Shown: positions 24,527-35,000, counted from the first letter of the stretch. The stretch: DNA of 64,000 nt from Autumnicola musiva (GCF_031846585.1 NZ_JAVRHK010000004.1:62001-126000), one strand, 5' to 3'. A program made the numbers and translations. Notes: generated by a model not told the origin, from the letters alone.

Positions 24527-25956
24527 TGCCAACAAATAAAAAGACTAAAATTGTAGCAACCCTTGGACCTGCTACAAGTACTAAAGAAGTTTTATTCGAC
24601 ATGCTCCAGGCCGGAGTGAACGTCTTCAGAATAAATTTTTCTCATGCAGATTATGATGATGTGAGAGAGCGGGTCGCCATGATCCGTAATTTAAATAAAG
24701 AGCATAATTTTAATGCTGCCATTCTCGGAGACCTTCAGGGTCCTAAACTTAGAGTAGGTACTATGAAAGAGGAGGTAGTGGTTTCTAAAGGTGATGAAAT
24801 AATTTTTGCAACCGGCGAAGAGTTTAAAGGCACTGCAGAAAGAGTTTATATGAACTACGATACCTTTCCACAGGATGTAAACCCGGGAGAGCGTATTCTT
24901 CTTGATGACGGGAAGCTTATTTTTGAAGTGGTAAGCACCAACAGGGAAAATGAAGTAAAGACAAAAGTAATACAGGGAGGTCCTTTAAAATCTAAAAAAG
25001 GGGTTAACCTTCCAAATACCAAAATTTCCCTTCCCGCTTTAACTGAAAAGGATGTAAAAGATGCCATTTTCGCCTGTGAAATGGAGGTGGACTGGATGGC
25101 ACTTTCTTTTGTGCGTCATGCGGAAGATTTAATTGAACTTCAGAACTTAATACAGGAGCACAGCAAACATAAAATCCCTATTGTTGCAAAAATTGAGAAA
25201 CCTGAAGGGGTTCAGAACATAGAGAAAATTGTTGCGTATTGTGATGGATTAATGGTTGCCCGTGGTGACCTGGGAGTTGAGATTCCGGCTCAGGAAGTCC
25301 CACTAATTCAGAAAAAACTGGTTTTAGTTGCCAAAAAAGCCCGTATTCCTGTAATTATCGCCACTCAAATGATGGAAACCATGATTTCCAGTCTTACGCC
25401 TACAAGAGCCGAGGTTAATGATGTGGCAAATTCTGTTATGGACGGCGCAGATGCTGTTATGCTTAGTGGGGAAACTTCAGTTGGGCAGTATCCCGTACAG
25501 GTAATAGAAAAAATGTGTCAGATTCTGGAAAGCGTGGAAAATTCGCCTCTTATTAAGGTGCCACACGATCCGCCACATGTGCGTACCAAAAGGTATATTA
25601 CCAAAGCAGTTTGTTATCATGCCGCGCATATGGCCAATGAGATTAATGCAAAAGCAATTTGCACACTTACCAATAGTGGTTATACCGCGTTCCAGATTTC
25701 GGCCTGGAGACCCGAATCTCATATTCTTGTATTTACTTCTAATCAAAGGATTCTCTCCCAGTTAAGCCTTTTATGGGGAGTTAAGGCATTTTATTACGAT
25801 AAGTATACCAGTACAGATGAAACCATTGAAGATATTAATGTAATGGCAAAAGAAAACAAATTTGTACAACCGGGAGATTTTACCATTAACCTGGCAGCAA
25901 TGCCAATTTCAGATAAAGGAATGGTGAATACCCTTAGGGTTTCTGAGATTCAGTAG
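24526..25956 (+). CDS. pyk: Pyruvate kinase
   Basis: This 476-residue enzyme makes pyruvate and ATP from PEP and ADP. Motifs include KIVATLGPAT at the N-terminus, NFSHADYDD, GDLQGPKLRVG, the metal/PEP signature IPIVAKIEKPEGV (around residue 217), MVARGDLGVE and MMETMISSLTPTRAEVNDVANSV, the helix around the active site. The C-terminal domain (from about residue 350) is complete. The start overlaps the IPExxxVDY stop. Confidence 0.97.
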   Translation: MPTNKKTKIVATLGPATSTKEVLFDMLQAGVNVFRINFSHADYDDVRERVAMIRNLNKEHNFNAAILGDLQGPKLRVGTMKEEVVVSKGDEIIFATGEEFKGTAERVYMNYDTFPQDVNPGERILLDDGKLIFEVVSTNRENEVKTKVIQGGPLKSKKGVNLPNTKISLPALTEKDVKDAIFACEMEVDWMALSFVRHAEDLIELQNLIQEHSKHKIPIVAKIEKPEGVQNIEKIVAYCDGLMVARGDLGVEIPAQEVPLIQKKLVLVAKKARIPVIIATQMMETMISSLTPTRAEVNDVANSVMDGADAVMLSGETSVGQYPVQVIEKMCQILESVENSPLIKVPHDPPHVRTKRYITKAVCYHAAHMANEINAKAICTLTNSGYTAFQISAWRPESHILVFTSNQRILSQLSLLWGVKAFYYDKYTSTDETIEDINVMAKENKFVQPGDFTINLAAMPISDKGMVNTLRVSEIQ

Positions 25957-25974
25957 AAATCTTATTACCTGTAA

Positions 25975-26054
25975 GAAAAGGTCTAAAGAGCTAAAACCAT
26001 TGTTCTGAATGAATGAGAATTCAGGGAAATAAAATATATTCTTTAGACCTTTTC
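25975..26054. terminator. Bidirectional terminator between pyk and dinB
   Basis: A 16-base arm at 25975-25990 pairs with 26039-26054 (15 of 16), enclosing a smaller hairpin CTGAAT/ATTCAG. T-runs occur at the ends on both strands. The two genes converge here. Confidence 0.7.
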
Positions 26055-26070
26055 AATTTATAACGAAAGA

Positions 26071-27165
26071 TTAGAATTCAAATCTCAGTTGCACCTCAAT
26101 TTTCTTTTTTGCTTCTTTTTTTAGTTCGGTTTTATCGGTATTTAAATTAGAGAGGGAAATCCCAAGTAATCTAACAGAATTTTTCATTTTTTCCTGATAT
26201 AGCAGCATCTTGGCCTGCTCAAGAATAAGCTCCTTACTGGATATAAAATATGAAATAGTTTTACTCCTTGTTTGCAGGCTAAAATCACTGTACTTGATCT
26301 TCAGGGTGACGGTTTTCCCGGCGACTTTGCTTTTCTGAAGCCGGCGCTCTATCTCTTCTGCAATATTCTCCAGGCGTTCCAGCATAAAAATTTCCGAAGA
26401 AATATTTTCGCTGAAGGTTCTTTCTGCTCCAAGGGATTTTCTTATTCTGTTTGGTTTAACCTCACTTAAATGAATTCCCCGTACTACGTTGTGATAATAA
26501 TTACCACTTTTACCAAAGTGTTCTGAAAGGTATTCAGCTGATTTTTGTTTTAGGTCTTTACCGGTAAAAATGCCTAATCTGTACATTTTGTCGGCGGTTA
26601 CTTTTCCCACGCCATGAAACTTCCTGATATCCAGATTCTCCAGGAATTCTTCCACGTCCTCAGGGTTTACCGTTTTTTGGCCATTAGGTTTATTGTAGTC
26701 GCTGGCAATTTTTGCTATAAATTTATTAATAGAAATACCTGCCGAAGCATTAAGTCCTGTTTTATCTTTTATTTTATCTCTTATTTCTCTTGCCACAAGA
26801 GTAGCGCTGGGATTTCCTTTTTTATTTTGTGTAACATCTAAATAAGCTTCATCCAGGGAAAGTGGCTCTACAAGATCTGTATATTCTAAAAAAATTTCCC
26901 GTATACGTTGGGAAATTTCCCTGTACCTGTCAAAACGTGCCTTTACAAATATTAGATGTGGACAATTTTTTTTGGCAATTACGCTGCTCATAGCACTTCG
27001 TACCCCAAATTTCCGTGCTTCGTAACTTGCAGCACTTACCACACCTCTCTGGGAACTTCCACCAACTGCAATAGCCTTTCCCCTAAGTTCCGGATTATCC
27101 AGTTGCTCTACGGAAGCGTAAAAGGCATCCATGTCTATATGAATTATTTTGCGATGGTTTTCCAC
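26071..27165 (-). CDS. dinB: DNA polymerase IV (Y family)
   Basis: This 364-residue translesion polymerase has the catalytic acids Asp11 (IHIDMDAFYASVEQ) and Asp105/Glu106 (SLDEAYLDVT), the finger-domain GSSQRGVVSAASYEARKFGV, and the HhH-like region IRKFHGVGKVTADKMYRLGI. The C-terminal little-finger domain is complete, but no beta-clamp motif is clear at the very end (KIEVQLRFEF). The start codon is GTG at 27165, only 4 bases after a perfect TAAATTTG box, which predicts a leaderless transcript. No LexA-type box is recognised. Confidence 0.94.
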   Translation of the reverse strand: MENHRKIIHIDMDAFYASVEQLDNPELRGKAIAVGGSSQRGVVSAASYEARKFGVRSAMSSVIAKKNCPHLIFVKARFDRYREISQRIREIFLEYTDLVEPLSLDEAYLDVTQNKKGNPSATLVAREIRDKIKDKTGLNASAGISINKFIAKIASDYNKPNGQKTVNPEDVEEFLENLDIRKFHGVGKVTADKMYRLGIFTGKDLKQKSAEYLSEHFGKSGNYYHNVVRGIHLSEVKPNRIRKSLGAERTFSENISSEIFMLERLENIAEEIERRLQKSKVAGKTVTLKIKYSDFSLQTRSKTISYFISSKELILEQAKMLLYQEKMKNSVRLLGISLSNLNTDKTELKKEAKKKIEVQLRFEF

Positions 27166-27169
27166 AATG

Positions 27170-27177
27170 CAAATTTA
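27170..27177 (-). promoter_or_regulatory. -7 promoter box of dinB, 4 bp from the start codon
   Basis: TAAATTTG on the minus strand is followed by CATT and then the GTG start, so transcription should begin at or next to the start codon. Confidence 0.55.
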
Positions 27178-27199
27178 TAATATCTTTAATCTATAAGAG

Positions 27200-27889
27200 A
27201 TGGAAAATCATCTGTATATGAAACAAAAGACTGCGATCGTTTTGGGTGCCACAGGCCTTACTGGGGGTAAGCTGCTCCGTAAATTGCGGGAAAATAAGAA
27301 TTATGGAAAAATCATTCTTTTCTCCAGAAGCCCTTCCCATGTACGCGATGTGAAAATTGAAGAACATTTAATCAACCTGCTTGAGCTGGAAAATTATGCG
27401 GAAGAATTTAAGGCCGATGAGGTTTTCTGCTGTATTGGGACTACTAAAAGCAAAACTCCTGATAAGCAAAAGTATAAAGCTATAGATTATGGAATACCAG
27501 TGACGGCTGCAAAATTATGTGAGGCCAACAATATATCTTGTTTTATGGTGGTTTCGGCAATGGGATCAAATCCTCGGAGCAAGATTTTTTATAATAGAGT
27601 TAAAGGTAAAATGGAGCGGGATGTACTGCAATGTAACATCAGGAAAACATACATTTTCAAACCCTCCTTAATAGTTGGCGATCGTGAAGAAAATCGTAAC
27701 GGGGAGAAAGTTGCTAGTGGTATAATTAAGTTTATTAATCCATTTTTGAAAGGCCCCTTAAGGAAGTATAAATCTATTTCTGCTGAAGAAATAGCTGGCG
27801 CTATGTTGTATTTGGCAGATGACGGATACCATACCACAAGAATTGAATCTGATGAAATTGCGGAAATTGCAAAACTGGCCGGAGAATAA
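27200..27889 (+). CDS. NAD(P)-binding Rossmann protein, HTATIP2/atypical SDR-like
   Basis: This 229-residue protein opens with the dinucleotide-binding loop VLGATGLTGGKLLRKL (about residues 13-28), then EVFCCIGTTKSKT and VVSAMGSNPRSKIFYNRVKGKMERD, where the Tyr and Lys of an atypical SDR active site may sit. It resembles the oxidoreductases related to HTATIP2/TIP30. Either the ATG at 27200 or the in-frame ATG at 27218 could be the start. Its stop overlaps the CYTH gene (TAATG). Substrate unknown. Confidence 0.78.
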   Translation: MENHLYMKQKTAIVLGATGLTGGKLLRKLRENKNYGKIILFSRSPSHVRDVKIEEHLINLLELENYAEEFKADEVFCCIGTTKSKTPDKQKYKAIDYGIPVTAAKLCEANNISCFMVVSAMGSNPRSKIFYNRVKGKMERDVLQCNIRKTYIFKPSLIVGDREENRNGEKVASGIIKFINPFLKGPLRKYKSISAEEIAGAMLYLADDGYHTTRIESDEIAEIAKLAGE

Positions 27890-28359
27890 TGAATATGGAA
27901 ATAGAAAGAAAGTTTTTAGTCACCTCTGAAGATTATAAAAAGGAGTCGTACAAAAGTGAAAGGATAACGCAGGCATATTTAAATTCCCATCCCGAACGCA
28001 CCGTAAGGGTGAGAACAAAGGGAGAAAATGCATATCTGACTATAAAAGGTAAATCTTCAGAGAGCGGGCTAAGCCGATTTGAGTGGGAGAAGGAAATTTC
28101 TATAGATGATGCCCGTGAACTCATGAAGTTAGCTGAACCCGATGTTATAGATAAAACCCGTTATTTGATAAAACAGGGAACTCATATTTTTGAAGTAGAT
28201 CATTTTCATGGAAGGAATGAGGGTCTCATAATAGCCGAGGTGGAATTAAATTCAGAAGAAGAAAAATTTGAAAAACCAGCCTGGTTAGGAAAGGAGGTAA
28301 CTAGAGATAAAAGGTATTATAATTCTCTTCTCAGTAAGAAGGCTTATAAAACCTGGTAA
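27889..28359 (+). CDS. CYTH domain protein (triphosphate tunnel metalloenzyme)
   Basis: This 156-residue protein begins with the CYTH signature EIERKFLV (ExExK) and has alternating charged strands (RVRTKGENAYLTIKG, SRFEWEKEI, EVDHFHG, AEVELNSEEE) that build the tunnel. Members hydrolyse inorganic triphosphate or thiamine triphosphate, or make cAMP; short bacterial single-domain ones are usually triphosphatases. It overlaps the preceding gene by one base; the ATG at 27895 is an alternative start. Convergent with the PAP2 gene. Confidence 0.88.
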   Translation: MNMEIERKFLVTSEDYKKESYKSERITQAYLNSHPERTVRVRTKGENAYLTIKGKSSESGLSRFEWEKEISIDDARELMKLAEPDVIDKTRYLIKQGTHIFEVDHFHGRNEGLIIAEVELNSEEEKFEKPAWLGKEVTRDKRYYNSLLSKKAYKTW

Positions 28360-28385
28360 ATAATTGTCAGAATTCAGAAGATAGC

Positions 28386-28461
28386 AACATCACCGCTCCT
28401 GATAGAATTATTTCTGAAAATGGTTTCCTGCGTATAGCCTATAGAAAATAACTGTGATGTT
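28386..28461. terminator. Long stem-loop between convergent CYTH and PAP2 genes
   Basis: AACATCAC (28386-28393) pairs with GTGATGTT (28454-28461), and a second helix inside (TTATTTCT with AGAAAATAA, one mismatch) extends it. It is likely a shared terminator, though T-runs are weak. Confidence 0.4.
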
Positions 28462-28471
28462 CCTTACAGTG

Positions 28472-29335
28472 TTAGAAGGTACCTCTAATGCCAATTCTAC
28501 CAGGACCCATCTGAAAATCCCAGCTTATTTTAGTTTTGTGAGGATCAATATTCCCATAATTTCGATCTCTGTTCAGGTAATTGTCAATAGTATCTACCAC
28601 AGCAATGCTTATGGCTATACTCAAACCAATATCGGTAAGCCAGTGGGCACCGGCCCAAAGACGGGAAGCAGGAGCAATAAGTCCCAGGGTATATATACCG
28701 CCCTTTACAAATGGATTGTCAAACTGTTTACCTATGGCATAAGCAGTGGTAAAAGATAAAATGGTATGACCAGACGGGAAGGTGTGATAGCCTTCTTCTT
28801 CACTGAAAGGTTTAAAACTCCATTTCCCTTCCCCCACGCCGGGCCTTGCCCTCCCCAAAGCAGTTTTGGTAAAAGTTTGTAATAATCCTGCAGCAGTGGC
28901 AGCCGAGATTAATAATACACCGGTTTTTCGCACCTTTTCATTTTTAGTGAATAATCCATAAAGGTATATGGCACTGGTAAGGGAGTAGTTATTTACGGGC
29001 TTTCCGGAATACCAGCCTATATCCCTGATTAATGGTGGAATATCCTTTTCCTGAGCTATAAACCAGTCGCTGCTTTGCTCATCGATTATATATAAAGCGG
29101 CCGTACCTAAAACCACTGCTCCTGCGGTTATAAAATCTTCTTTTTTCCATCGCAAAGGTTGGGTGTAGGTATTTTTTATCCCTCCAAAAGCACTTATCCC
29201 GTCATATTTTAGTAATTCCCAGGATGAGGGGAGGCTGTCTCTTTTTACCACCTGGGCCTTTGTTGTGTTAAAACATAAAAACAATGCCAGAAAAATAGGC
29301 AGTAGCTTATTTGGTGTTTTGAATATGCTTTTCAT
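28472..29335 (-). CDS. PAP2 family phosphatase
   Basis: From ATG 29335 the product has 287 residues with a signal peptide (MKSIFKTPNKLLPIFLALFLCFNTTKAQ). The three phosphatase motifs are complete: KTALGRARPG (KxxxxxxRP), PSGHT, and SRLWAGAHWLTDIG (SRxxxxxHxxxD). Several hydrophobic helices surround them. It should remove phosphate from lipid phosphates such as phosphatidic acid or undecaprenyl pyrophosphate at the periplasmic side. The upstream 34 codons would overlap the cyclase gene and lack a signal sequence, so the later start is used. It is 31 bp downstream of the cyclase, probably one transcript. Confidence 0.9.
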   Translation of the reverse strand: MKSIFKTPNKLLPIFLALFLCFNTTKAQVVKRDSLPSSWELLKYDGISAFGGIKNTYTQPLRWKKEDFITAGAVVLGTAALYIIDEQSSDWFIAQEKDIPPLIRDIGWYSGKPVNNYSLTSAIYLYGLFTKNEKVRKTGVLLISAATAAGLLQTFTKTALGRARPGVGEGKWSFKPFSEEEGYHTFPSGHTILSFTTAYAIGKQFDNPFVKGGIYTLGLIAPASRLWAGAHWLTDIGLSIAISIAVVDTIDNYLNRDRNYGNIDPHKTKISWDFQMGPGRIGIRGTF

Positions 29336-29366
29336 TGGACGTTGTTTCAATTTTCTGAATTTACGA

Positions 29367-30485
29367 TTAAATTCTTCGTTTTTCAATACTGAAGATTTCC
29401 ACCGGATTTTCCCTGCCTTGTAATTCCTGATACCCAAGAGAATTTGATAAATAAGAATTACGAATGTTTTCCATACTATTTACTGTGCCTGAAATAAGTA
29501 TGGATTCATTATAAATTTTACAAAGCCCTTCTATTCGGGCTGCCACATTTAAGGTGTCTCCGTGATAGGCAATATCTCGTTTAACATCTCCTACTTCAAC
29601 GGCGGTAACAATGCCGGCATGTACTCCTGCTTTAAAATGTGGTGTAATTCCATAGCGTTGCAGATAATATTCTTTCCGGCTTTGTAATTGCTCCTGAACG
29701 GCAAAAAAGAAATCTATACAAGAAAATCTCCCCGGAATATGAAGTGGCCAGCTTACCACAATTTCGTCTCCTACATATTGATAAATTTCAGCATTGTATT
29801 TTTTTACCATTCTGTTGATGTCAAGAAAGCTATCCTGAATGAGTGCGCTGTATTTTAAATGGCCCAGCCTTTCAGCAAGTTTTGTTGAGGAAGTAAGGTC
29901 CATAAACATAAAAATTCTTTCTTCTTCCCTGGGATAGCGATACCTGCCGAATAAGAGCGGAATTAAAATACCCGGCCCGAACCTTTTATTCATCTGGTTC
30001 ACAAAACTTATTACCAGCGTCATGAAAAAGCTATAAGCCATTAAAATATAGTTGTAGTATTTCCAGTTATCTTCCAGAATCCTGATGCTGATTTCATCAA
30101 AAACCAGCTGACTGGCATAATTCAGTAAAAAGAATCTAATAAAGTTAATTACCAGCATTAAAACAATAAAATACAGGACGCCTCCTATAAGTATGCTTAT
30201 TCCTAGCGGCATGTTTTTAAATTGATTCTTTGCCAGTACAGCATCTATTAATCCAAGGGAAAATCCCAGAATTAAGCCTGCCAGTATAACAACCACTCCC
30301 ATGGAAATAACCGGATTATGAAATTCTACATCAACAGCATTGATAATAGAAGCAGTGTTATAATGTATAATTAATAATAAAAGCGAATAGGATAAAATCC
30401 AGAAAACAGCCTGTTTTATAATATTGCTTAAAAGAGGATATTTATGAGCGATCCTTATTGCGCTGAAGGTGTAGTTGTTCTTCAT
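29367..30485 (-). CDS. Membrane adenylate/guanylate cyclase (class III)
   Basis: This 372-residue protein has about four membrane helices in the first 165 residues and a cytoplasmic class III cyclase domain after that. Metal-binding Asp residues are in FMDLTSSTKLAERLG and YQYVGDEIVVSW; DTLNVAARIEG holds the transition-state Asn/Arg. It should form cAMP (or cGMP) from the nucleotide triphosphate, with the membrane part as sensor. Its position before a PAP2 phosphatase suggests a joint role at the membrane, but the signal is unknown. No cNMP-binding regulator is visible in the window. Confidence 0.88.
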   Translation of the reverse strand: MKNNYTFSAIRIAHKYPLLSNIIKQAVFWILSYSLLLLIIHYNTASIINAVDVEFHNPVISMGVVVILAGLILGFSLGLIDAVLAKNQFKNMPLGISILIGGVLYFIVLMLVINFIRFFLLNYASQLVFDEISIRILEDNWKYYNYILMAYSFFMTLVISFVNQMNKRFGPGILIPLLFGRYRYPREEERIFMFMDLTSSTKLAERLGHLKYSALIQDSFLDINRMVKKYNAEIYQYVGDEIVVSWPLHIPGRFSCIDFFFAVQEQLQSRKEYYLQRYGITPHFKAGVHAGIVTAVEVGDVKRDIAYHGDTLNVAARIEGLCKIYNESILISGTVNSMENIRNSYLSNSLGYQELQGRENPVEIFSIEKRRI

Positions 30486-30526
30486 TCACATGTTTTAAAA
30501 AATATGTAGGTTAAACTTTATAGTAA

Positions 30527-30557
30527 CAGCCTCAGAATAATTACCATTCTGAGGCTG
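30527..30557. terminator. Stem-loop after the RND efflux operon
   Basis: CAGCCTCAGAAT and ATTCTGAGGCTG form a perfect 12-bp stem with a seven-base loop downstream of the tolC-type gene. There is no T-tract on either side, so it may be a processing or stabilising hairpin rather than a strict intrinsic terminator. Confidence 0.6.
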
Positions 30558-30595
30558 CTAACCAACAACTAACAAACTAAAACAATACCTAACAG

Positions 30596-31993
30596 TTATT
30601 GCCAGCCTCCGCCCAACGATTGATATAAATCTACCATGGACTGAAGTTGATTATATTTTGCATCTATCAAATTTAAGCTGGAATTAAGGGCATTTTCACG
30701 AGCAGTAAGAACTTCAAGATAGTTGGCTAAACCATTATTAAGTAGTTCTTCAGAATAATCTGTAGCGGTTTGGTATGCCTCATACTCATTTTGCCTTACT
30801 TCAATTGATTCCGTGGCCGCTTCGTAGGAATATAACGCGTCCATCACTTCACGGGTAGCTGTGAGAAACGTATCTCTAAAATTTAACCGTGCCTCCTCCT
30901 GTTCTGCCTGGGAGACTTCATATTCTGTCCTTATCCTTCTTACATTAAAAATGGGTTGAGCCAGTCCTCCCACTATAGTGGCGAAAAGGGAATTGGGATC
31001 AAATAGCTCCTGCAAGTCTAAACTCTGAAAACCTCCGGTAGCCGATAAAGTTAGGGAAGGATAAAAATCTGCCCTTGCAACATTGGTCAACTGGAATGCA
31101 TTAATAAGATTGTATTCAGCCGCAATCACATCAGGCCGGTTTCTTAGCAACTGTGCAGGTACTCCAATATTAAGTTCGGTAGTGATTTCCTGCCGGGACA
31201 AATCGGTTCTTTCAATTTGCATTGGTGCTTCTCCAAGCAGAATGGAAAAAGAATTTTCCAGCAAACGCTTCTGGTTTTGAAGGTCTATCAGGATTGCCTG
31301 GGCGGTATAGAGCTGTGCCTCTGTTTGCTTTACGCCAACTTCGGTAACATTGCCAGCTTCTTTTAAAGCTTTTGTAGTTTCAAGGCTGTTTTCCCGCGTT
31401 TCAATTGTTTGCTCGGTAATTCTTATTTGTTCATCCAGAGCGAGTAATTGATAATAGCTGGAAGCAATATTTGCAATTAAACGGGTTTTTACAGCCTTAT
31501 GAGCGGCAATAGTTTGAAGGTATTGCGCCTGGAATGCTCTTTTCGCACTGGTTATTCTACCCCATATATCGGCTTCCCAGGAAAGTGCCCCGCTAACTTC
31601 ATATTGATTTATAGAAGAAAACAGGCTACCAAACTGGCTGTTGGAAGACAACTCCTGATGGGTCATTTGAGCATTGACATTAAACGTGGGAAAGTATGCA
31701 GCTTTTCCCTGTTTTACGTAAGCTTCTGCCGCAAGTATCTGTTGTATGGCTATTCTAATATCAATATTGTTTTCCAGCCCCTCTTCAATATATTCGGTGA
31801 GGACAGGATCGGTAAAGATCTCCCTCCAGGATACATTGGCCATATTCAGCGAATCCTGGGAAAAGGTATCGGTTCGGTAATGCTCTTCTTCTACAATCTC
31901 TGGCTGCTCATAATCCCTGGCAACAAAACAGGAACCCAAACTTAGTATAAGCCCCGGCAGAAGTAAGAATTTAGATATGGATGCTCTTTTCAT
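30596..31993 (-). CDS. RND efflux outer-membrane factor (TolC/NodT family lipoprotein)
   Basis: This 465-residue protein starts with a lipoprotein signal (LLPGLILSLGSC, Cys at about residue 22) and has the two internally repeated coiled-coil halves of outer-membrane efflux proteins, with long Gln/Ala/Glu helices (AHKAVKTRLIANIASSYYQLLALDEQ and the equivalent region near residue 370). LLRNRPDVIAAEYNL is a family marker. It forms the trimeric exit duct for the AcrB-type pump encoded 19 bp upstream. Confidence 0.93.
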   Translation of the reverse strand: MKRASISKFLLLPGLILSLGSCFVARDYEQPEIVEEEHYRTDTFSQDSLNMANVSWREIFTDPVLTEYIEEGLENNIDIRIAIQQILAAEAYVKQGKAAYFPTFNVNAQMTHQELSSNSQFGSLFSSINQYEVSGALSWEADIWGRITSAKRAFQAQYLQTIAAHKAVKTRLIANIASSYYQLLALDEQIRITEQTIETRENSLETTKALKEAGNVTEVGVKQTEAQLYTAQAILIDLQNQKRLLENSFSILLGEAPMQIERTDLSRQEITTELNIGVPAQLLRNRPDVIAAEYNLINAFQLTNVARADFYPSLTLSATGGFQSLDLQELFDPNSLFATIVGGLAQPIFNVRRIRTEYEVSQAEQEEARLNFRDTFLTATREVMDALYSYEAATESIEVRQNEYEAYQTATDYSEELLNNGLANYLEVLTARENALNSSLNLIDAKYNQLQSMVDLYQSLGGGWQ

Positions 31994-32012
31994 TTTCGAT
32001 ATTTCTTTTTTC

Positions 32013-35000
32013 TTATTGTTTATTTTCTGCAGCTTCTGGTTTGCCGCTTACTTTTTCTTGTAACCACTGGAAGAAGATGAATAATATTGGTATAATAAAA
32101 ACACCAATTATAGTTCCTACTAAAAGCCCTCCAACAGCGCCGGTACCAATAGAACGGTTACCTGCAGCTCCCGTACCACCGGCAAAAACCAACGGAAGAA
32201 GACCAATAATAAAGGCAAAAGATGTCATAAGGATTGGACGTAATCTCACCTTAGCGGCTTCTAATGCAGCGTCCACAATTGTATGGCCTGCCTGCCTTCG
32301 TTGTATGGCAAATTCTACAATAAGAATAGCATTTTTTGCCAGGAGCCCCAGTAGCATAATTAATGCAATCTGGAAATAAATATTAGCCTGTAAACCTGCA
32401 AGATTCGTTACCACATATGCACCCATAACCCCCACAGGTAATGAAAGCAAGACGGTTAGCGGCAATAAATAACTTTCGTACTGGGCCGAGAGGATAAAGT
32501 ACACAAAAAGGATACTTAGCATAAAGATGAAGAGGGTCTGGCCGCCTGCAGAAATTTCTTCCCGGGTTAAGCCAGAGAAACCAATTCCAAAGCCGGTAGG
32601 CAGAGAAGTTTCACTTACTTCCTGGACGGCAGCAATTGCATCACCTGAAGAATAACCTGGCGCCGCTGAACCGTTAACATTGGCCGAGTTAAACAGGTTA
32701 AACCTGGTTACGGATTGTGGTCCATAGACCCTGTTCAAGCTTACAAATTCTGTGATTGGAGCCATTTCACCTTCATCATTTCTTACAAAAAGTGAATTAA
32801 GGTCGTCTACCGTTGCCCTGTCTTCAGGAAAAGCCTGTACATAAACACGGTATTGCTTTCCGAAACGGGCAAAATCTGCTGCATAAATACTACCAATATA
32901 TCCCTGAAGGGTAGAGAAGATGCTGCTTACCGGTACACCGGCTGCTTTTGCACGACTAACATCAAGATCTATCTCGTACTGCGGATAATTAGTATTAAAT
33001 GAACTCTGTGCATACAACACCTCCGGGCGTGCACTAAGATCTTGTAAATACTGCTGGGTTACCCTGTCCAGTTCTTCAAAAGTTCCTCCTGTACGGTCAA
33101 GCACCTTGGCTTCAAAACCTGCCGATACTCCAAAACCAGGGATACTAGGCGGTGCAAAAAACAGGATATTGGCATCAGGTATCTGGGCACCAATCTGGAA
33201 CAGTTTGGCTGTGATAGCATCAGACGAAAGTGATTCGTCCTCACGGTCAGACCAGTTATCCAGCTTAATAAGTCCAAGGCCGTAGTTACTACCTGCCCCT
33301 CCAATTAAGCTGAAACCGTTTACCATAGAGGCACCTTCCACACCTTCAAGTTGTCTTACTTTTTGGCTCAATTCATTAGTTATTTCTACCGTACGGTCTA
33401 AAGAAGCGCCTGCAGGAAGCTCAATATTGGCAAATATCATCCCCCGGTCTTCATTTGGAACAAAGCCTGTAGGAGTACTAGTTTCTGCCCAAAAAATAGC
33501 TGCCACAGAAAGCAGCAAAATGGCCACTGTTATCCAGGCATGCTTGTACAAAAATGAAAGGGATTTTCCATAACGTTTTATAGTGGCATCAAAGGCAGTG
33601 TTAAAGGAGGAATAGAACCGCTGTAAAACATTCTTCTTTTTATCTTTTTCATCATTATGAGGTTTAAGGAACAAGGCACATAAAGCCGGACTAAGGGTTA
33701 GAGCATTAACAGCTGAAATGGCAATAGCTACAATTAGTGTTACTCCAAATTGTTCGTAAAACACTCCTGTTGGCCCGGAAATGAAGGTAACGGGAATAAA
33801 TACAGCACCCATAACTAGAGTAATAGAAATAATTGCACCTGTAATTTCATCCATCGCGCTCTGGGTTGCCGTTAGGGAGTTTTTTGCACCTTCTTCCATC
33901 TTAGCGTGGACAGCTTCCACCACTACAATAGCATCATCTACCACAATACCAATAGCCAGTACCAGGGCGAAAAGAGTCAGGAGATTAATGGAATATCCAA
34001 AGAGATTGAGGAAAAAGAAAGTACCAATAATGGACACCGGAACCGCAATTGCGGGAATAAGGGTAGACCTTACATCCTGCAGGAAAATAAATACCACAAT
34101 AAATACCAGGATAAAAGCCTCAAGAAGGGTTTCTACCACTTTCTCTATAGAAGCAGTTAAGAATTCGTTTGTGTCAAAGTTTACAAAGACAGAGAGTCCA
34201 CGGGGAAAATCTCTTTCCATTTCCTCTAAACTCGAATGTATGTTTTCAATAATTTCCTGTGCGTTAGAACCAGGAGTCTGATAAACGGCCATACTTACAC
34301 CGGGTACCCCGTTAGTATAAGAAATCACGTTATAACCTTCGGCATCTAACTCTATTTCGGCCACATCGCTCAGGCGGAGAAACTGGCCGTTGCCGAGGGC
34401 TTTAATTACAATGTCACCATATTGTTCTTCGGTAGTATAGCGACCGCTGTACCTTATTACATATTCAAAAGCTTCAGCATCATTTTGCCCAAGTGCACCC
34501 GCAGCGGCTTCCTGACTTTGTTCATTTATGGCGGCGGTAACGTCTGTAGGAATAAGATTATAGGCAGCAAGTTTTTCAGGTTGAAGCCAGATACGCATGG
34601 CGTAATTTTTGGCACCAAAAACCCTCACATCACCCACTCCGTTAATCCTTTTTAATTCCGGAATTACGTTAATGTTCAGGTAGTTTTGTATAAAAGTAGC
34701 GTCGTATTCTTCATTTTCAGAAAGGATCGTGAAGAACATCAGCGAACTTGTTTGCTGCTTTTGGGTTGTTACCCCAGATTGTGTTACTTCTATGGGGAGC
34801 AATGGAGTAGCCCTGGCTACACGGTTTTGAACGTTTACGGCAGCAATATCAGGATCTATCCCCTGGTCAAAAAACACCTCGATACTGGCGCTCCCGTTAT
34901 TACTGGCAGTAGAGGTAATATAATCCATTCCCTCTACACCGTTTATCTGTTCTTCAATGGGAATAATTACACTTTCCAATACCGTCTGGGCATTGGCCCC

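Noticed and set aside
28386..28461. Stem-loop as a riboswitch
   Set aside because: It lies between convergent genes, not upstream of one, and matches no known aptamer pattern that I recall.
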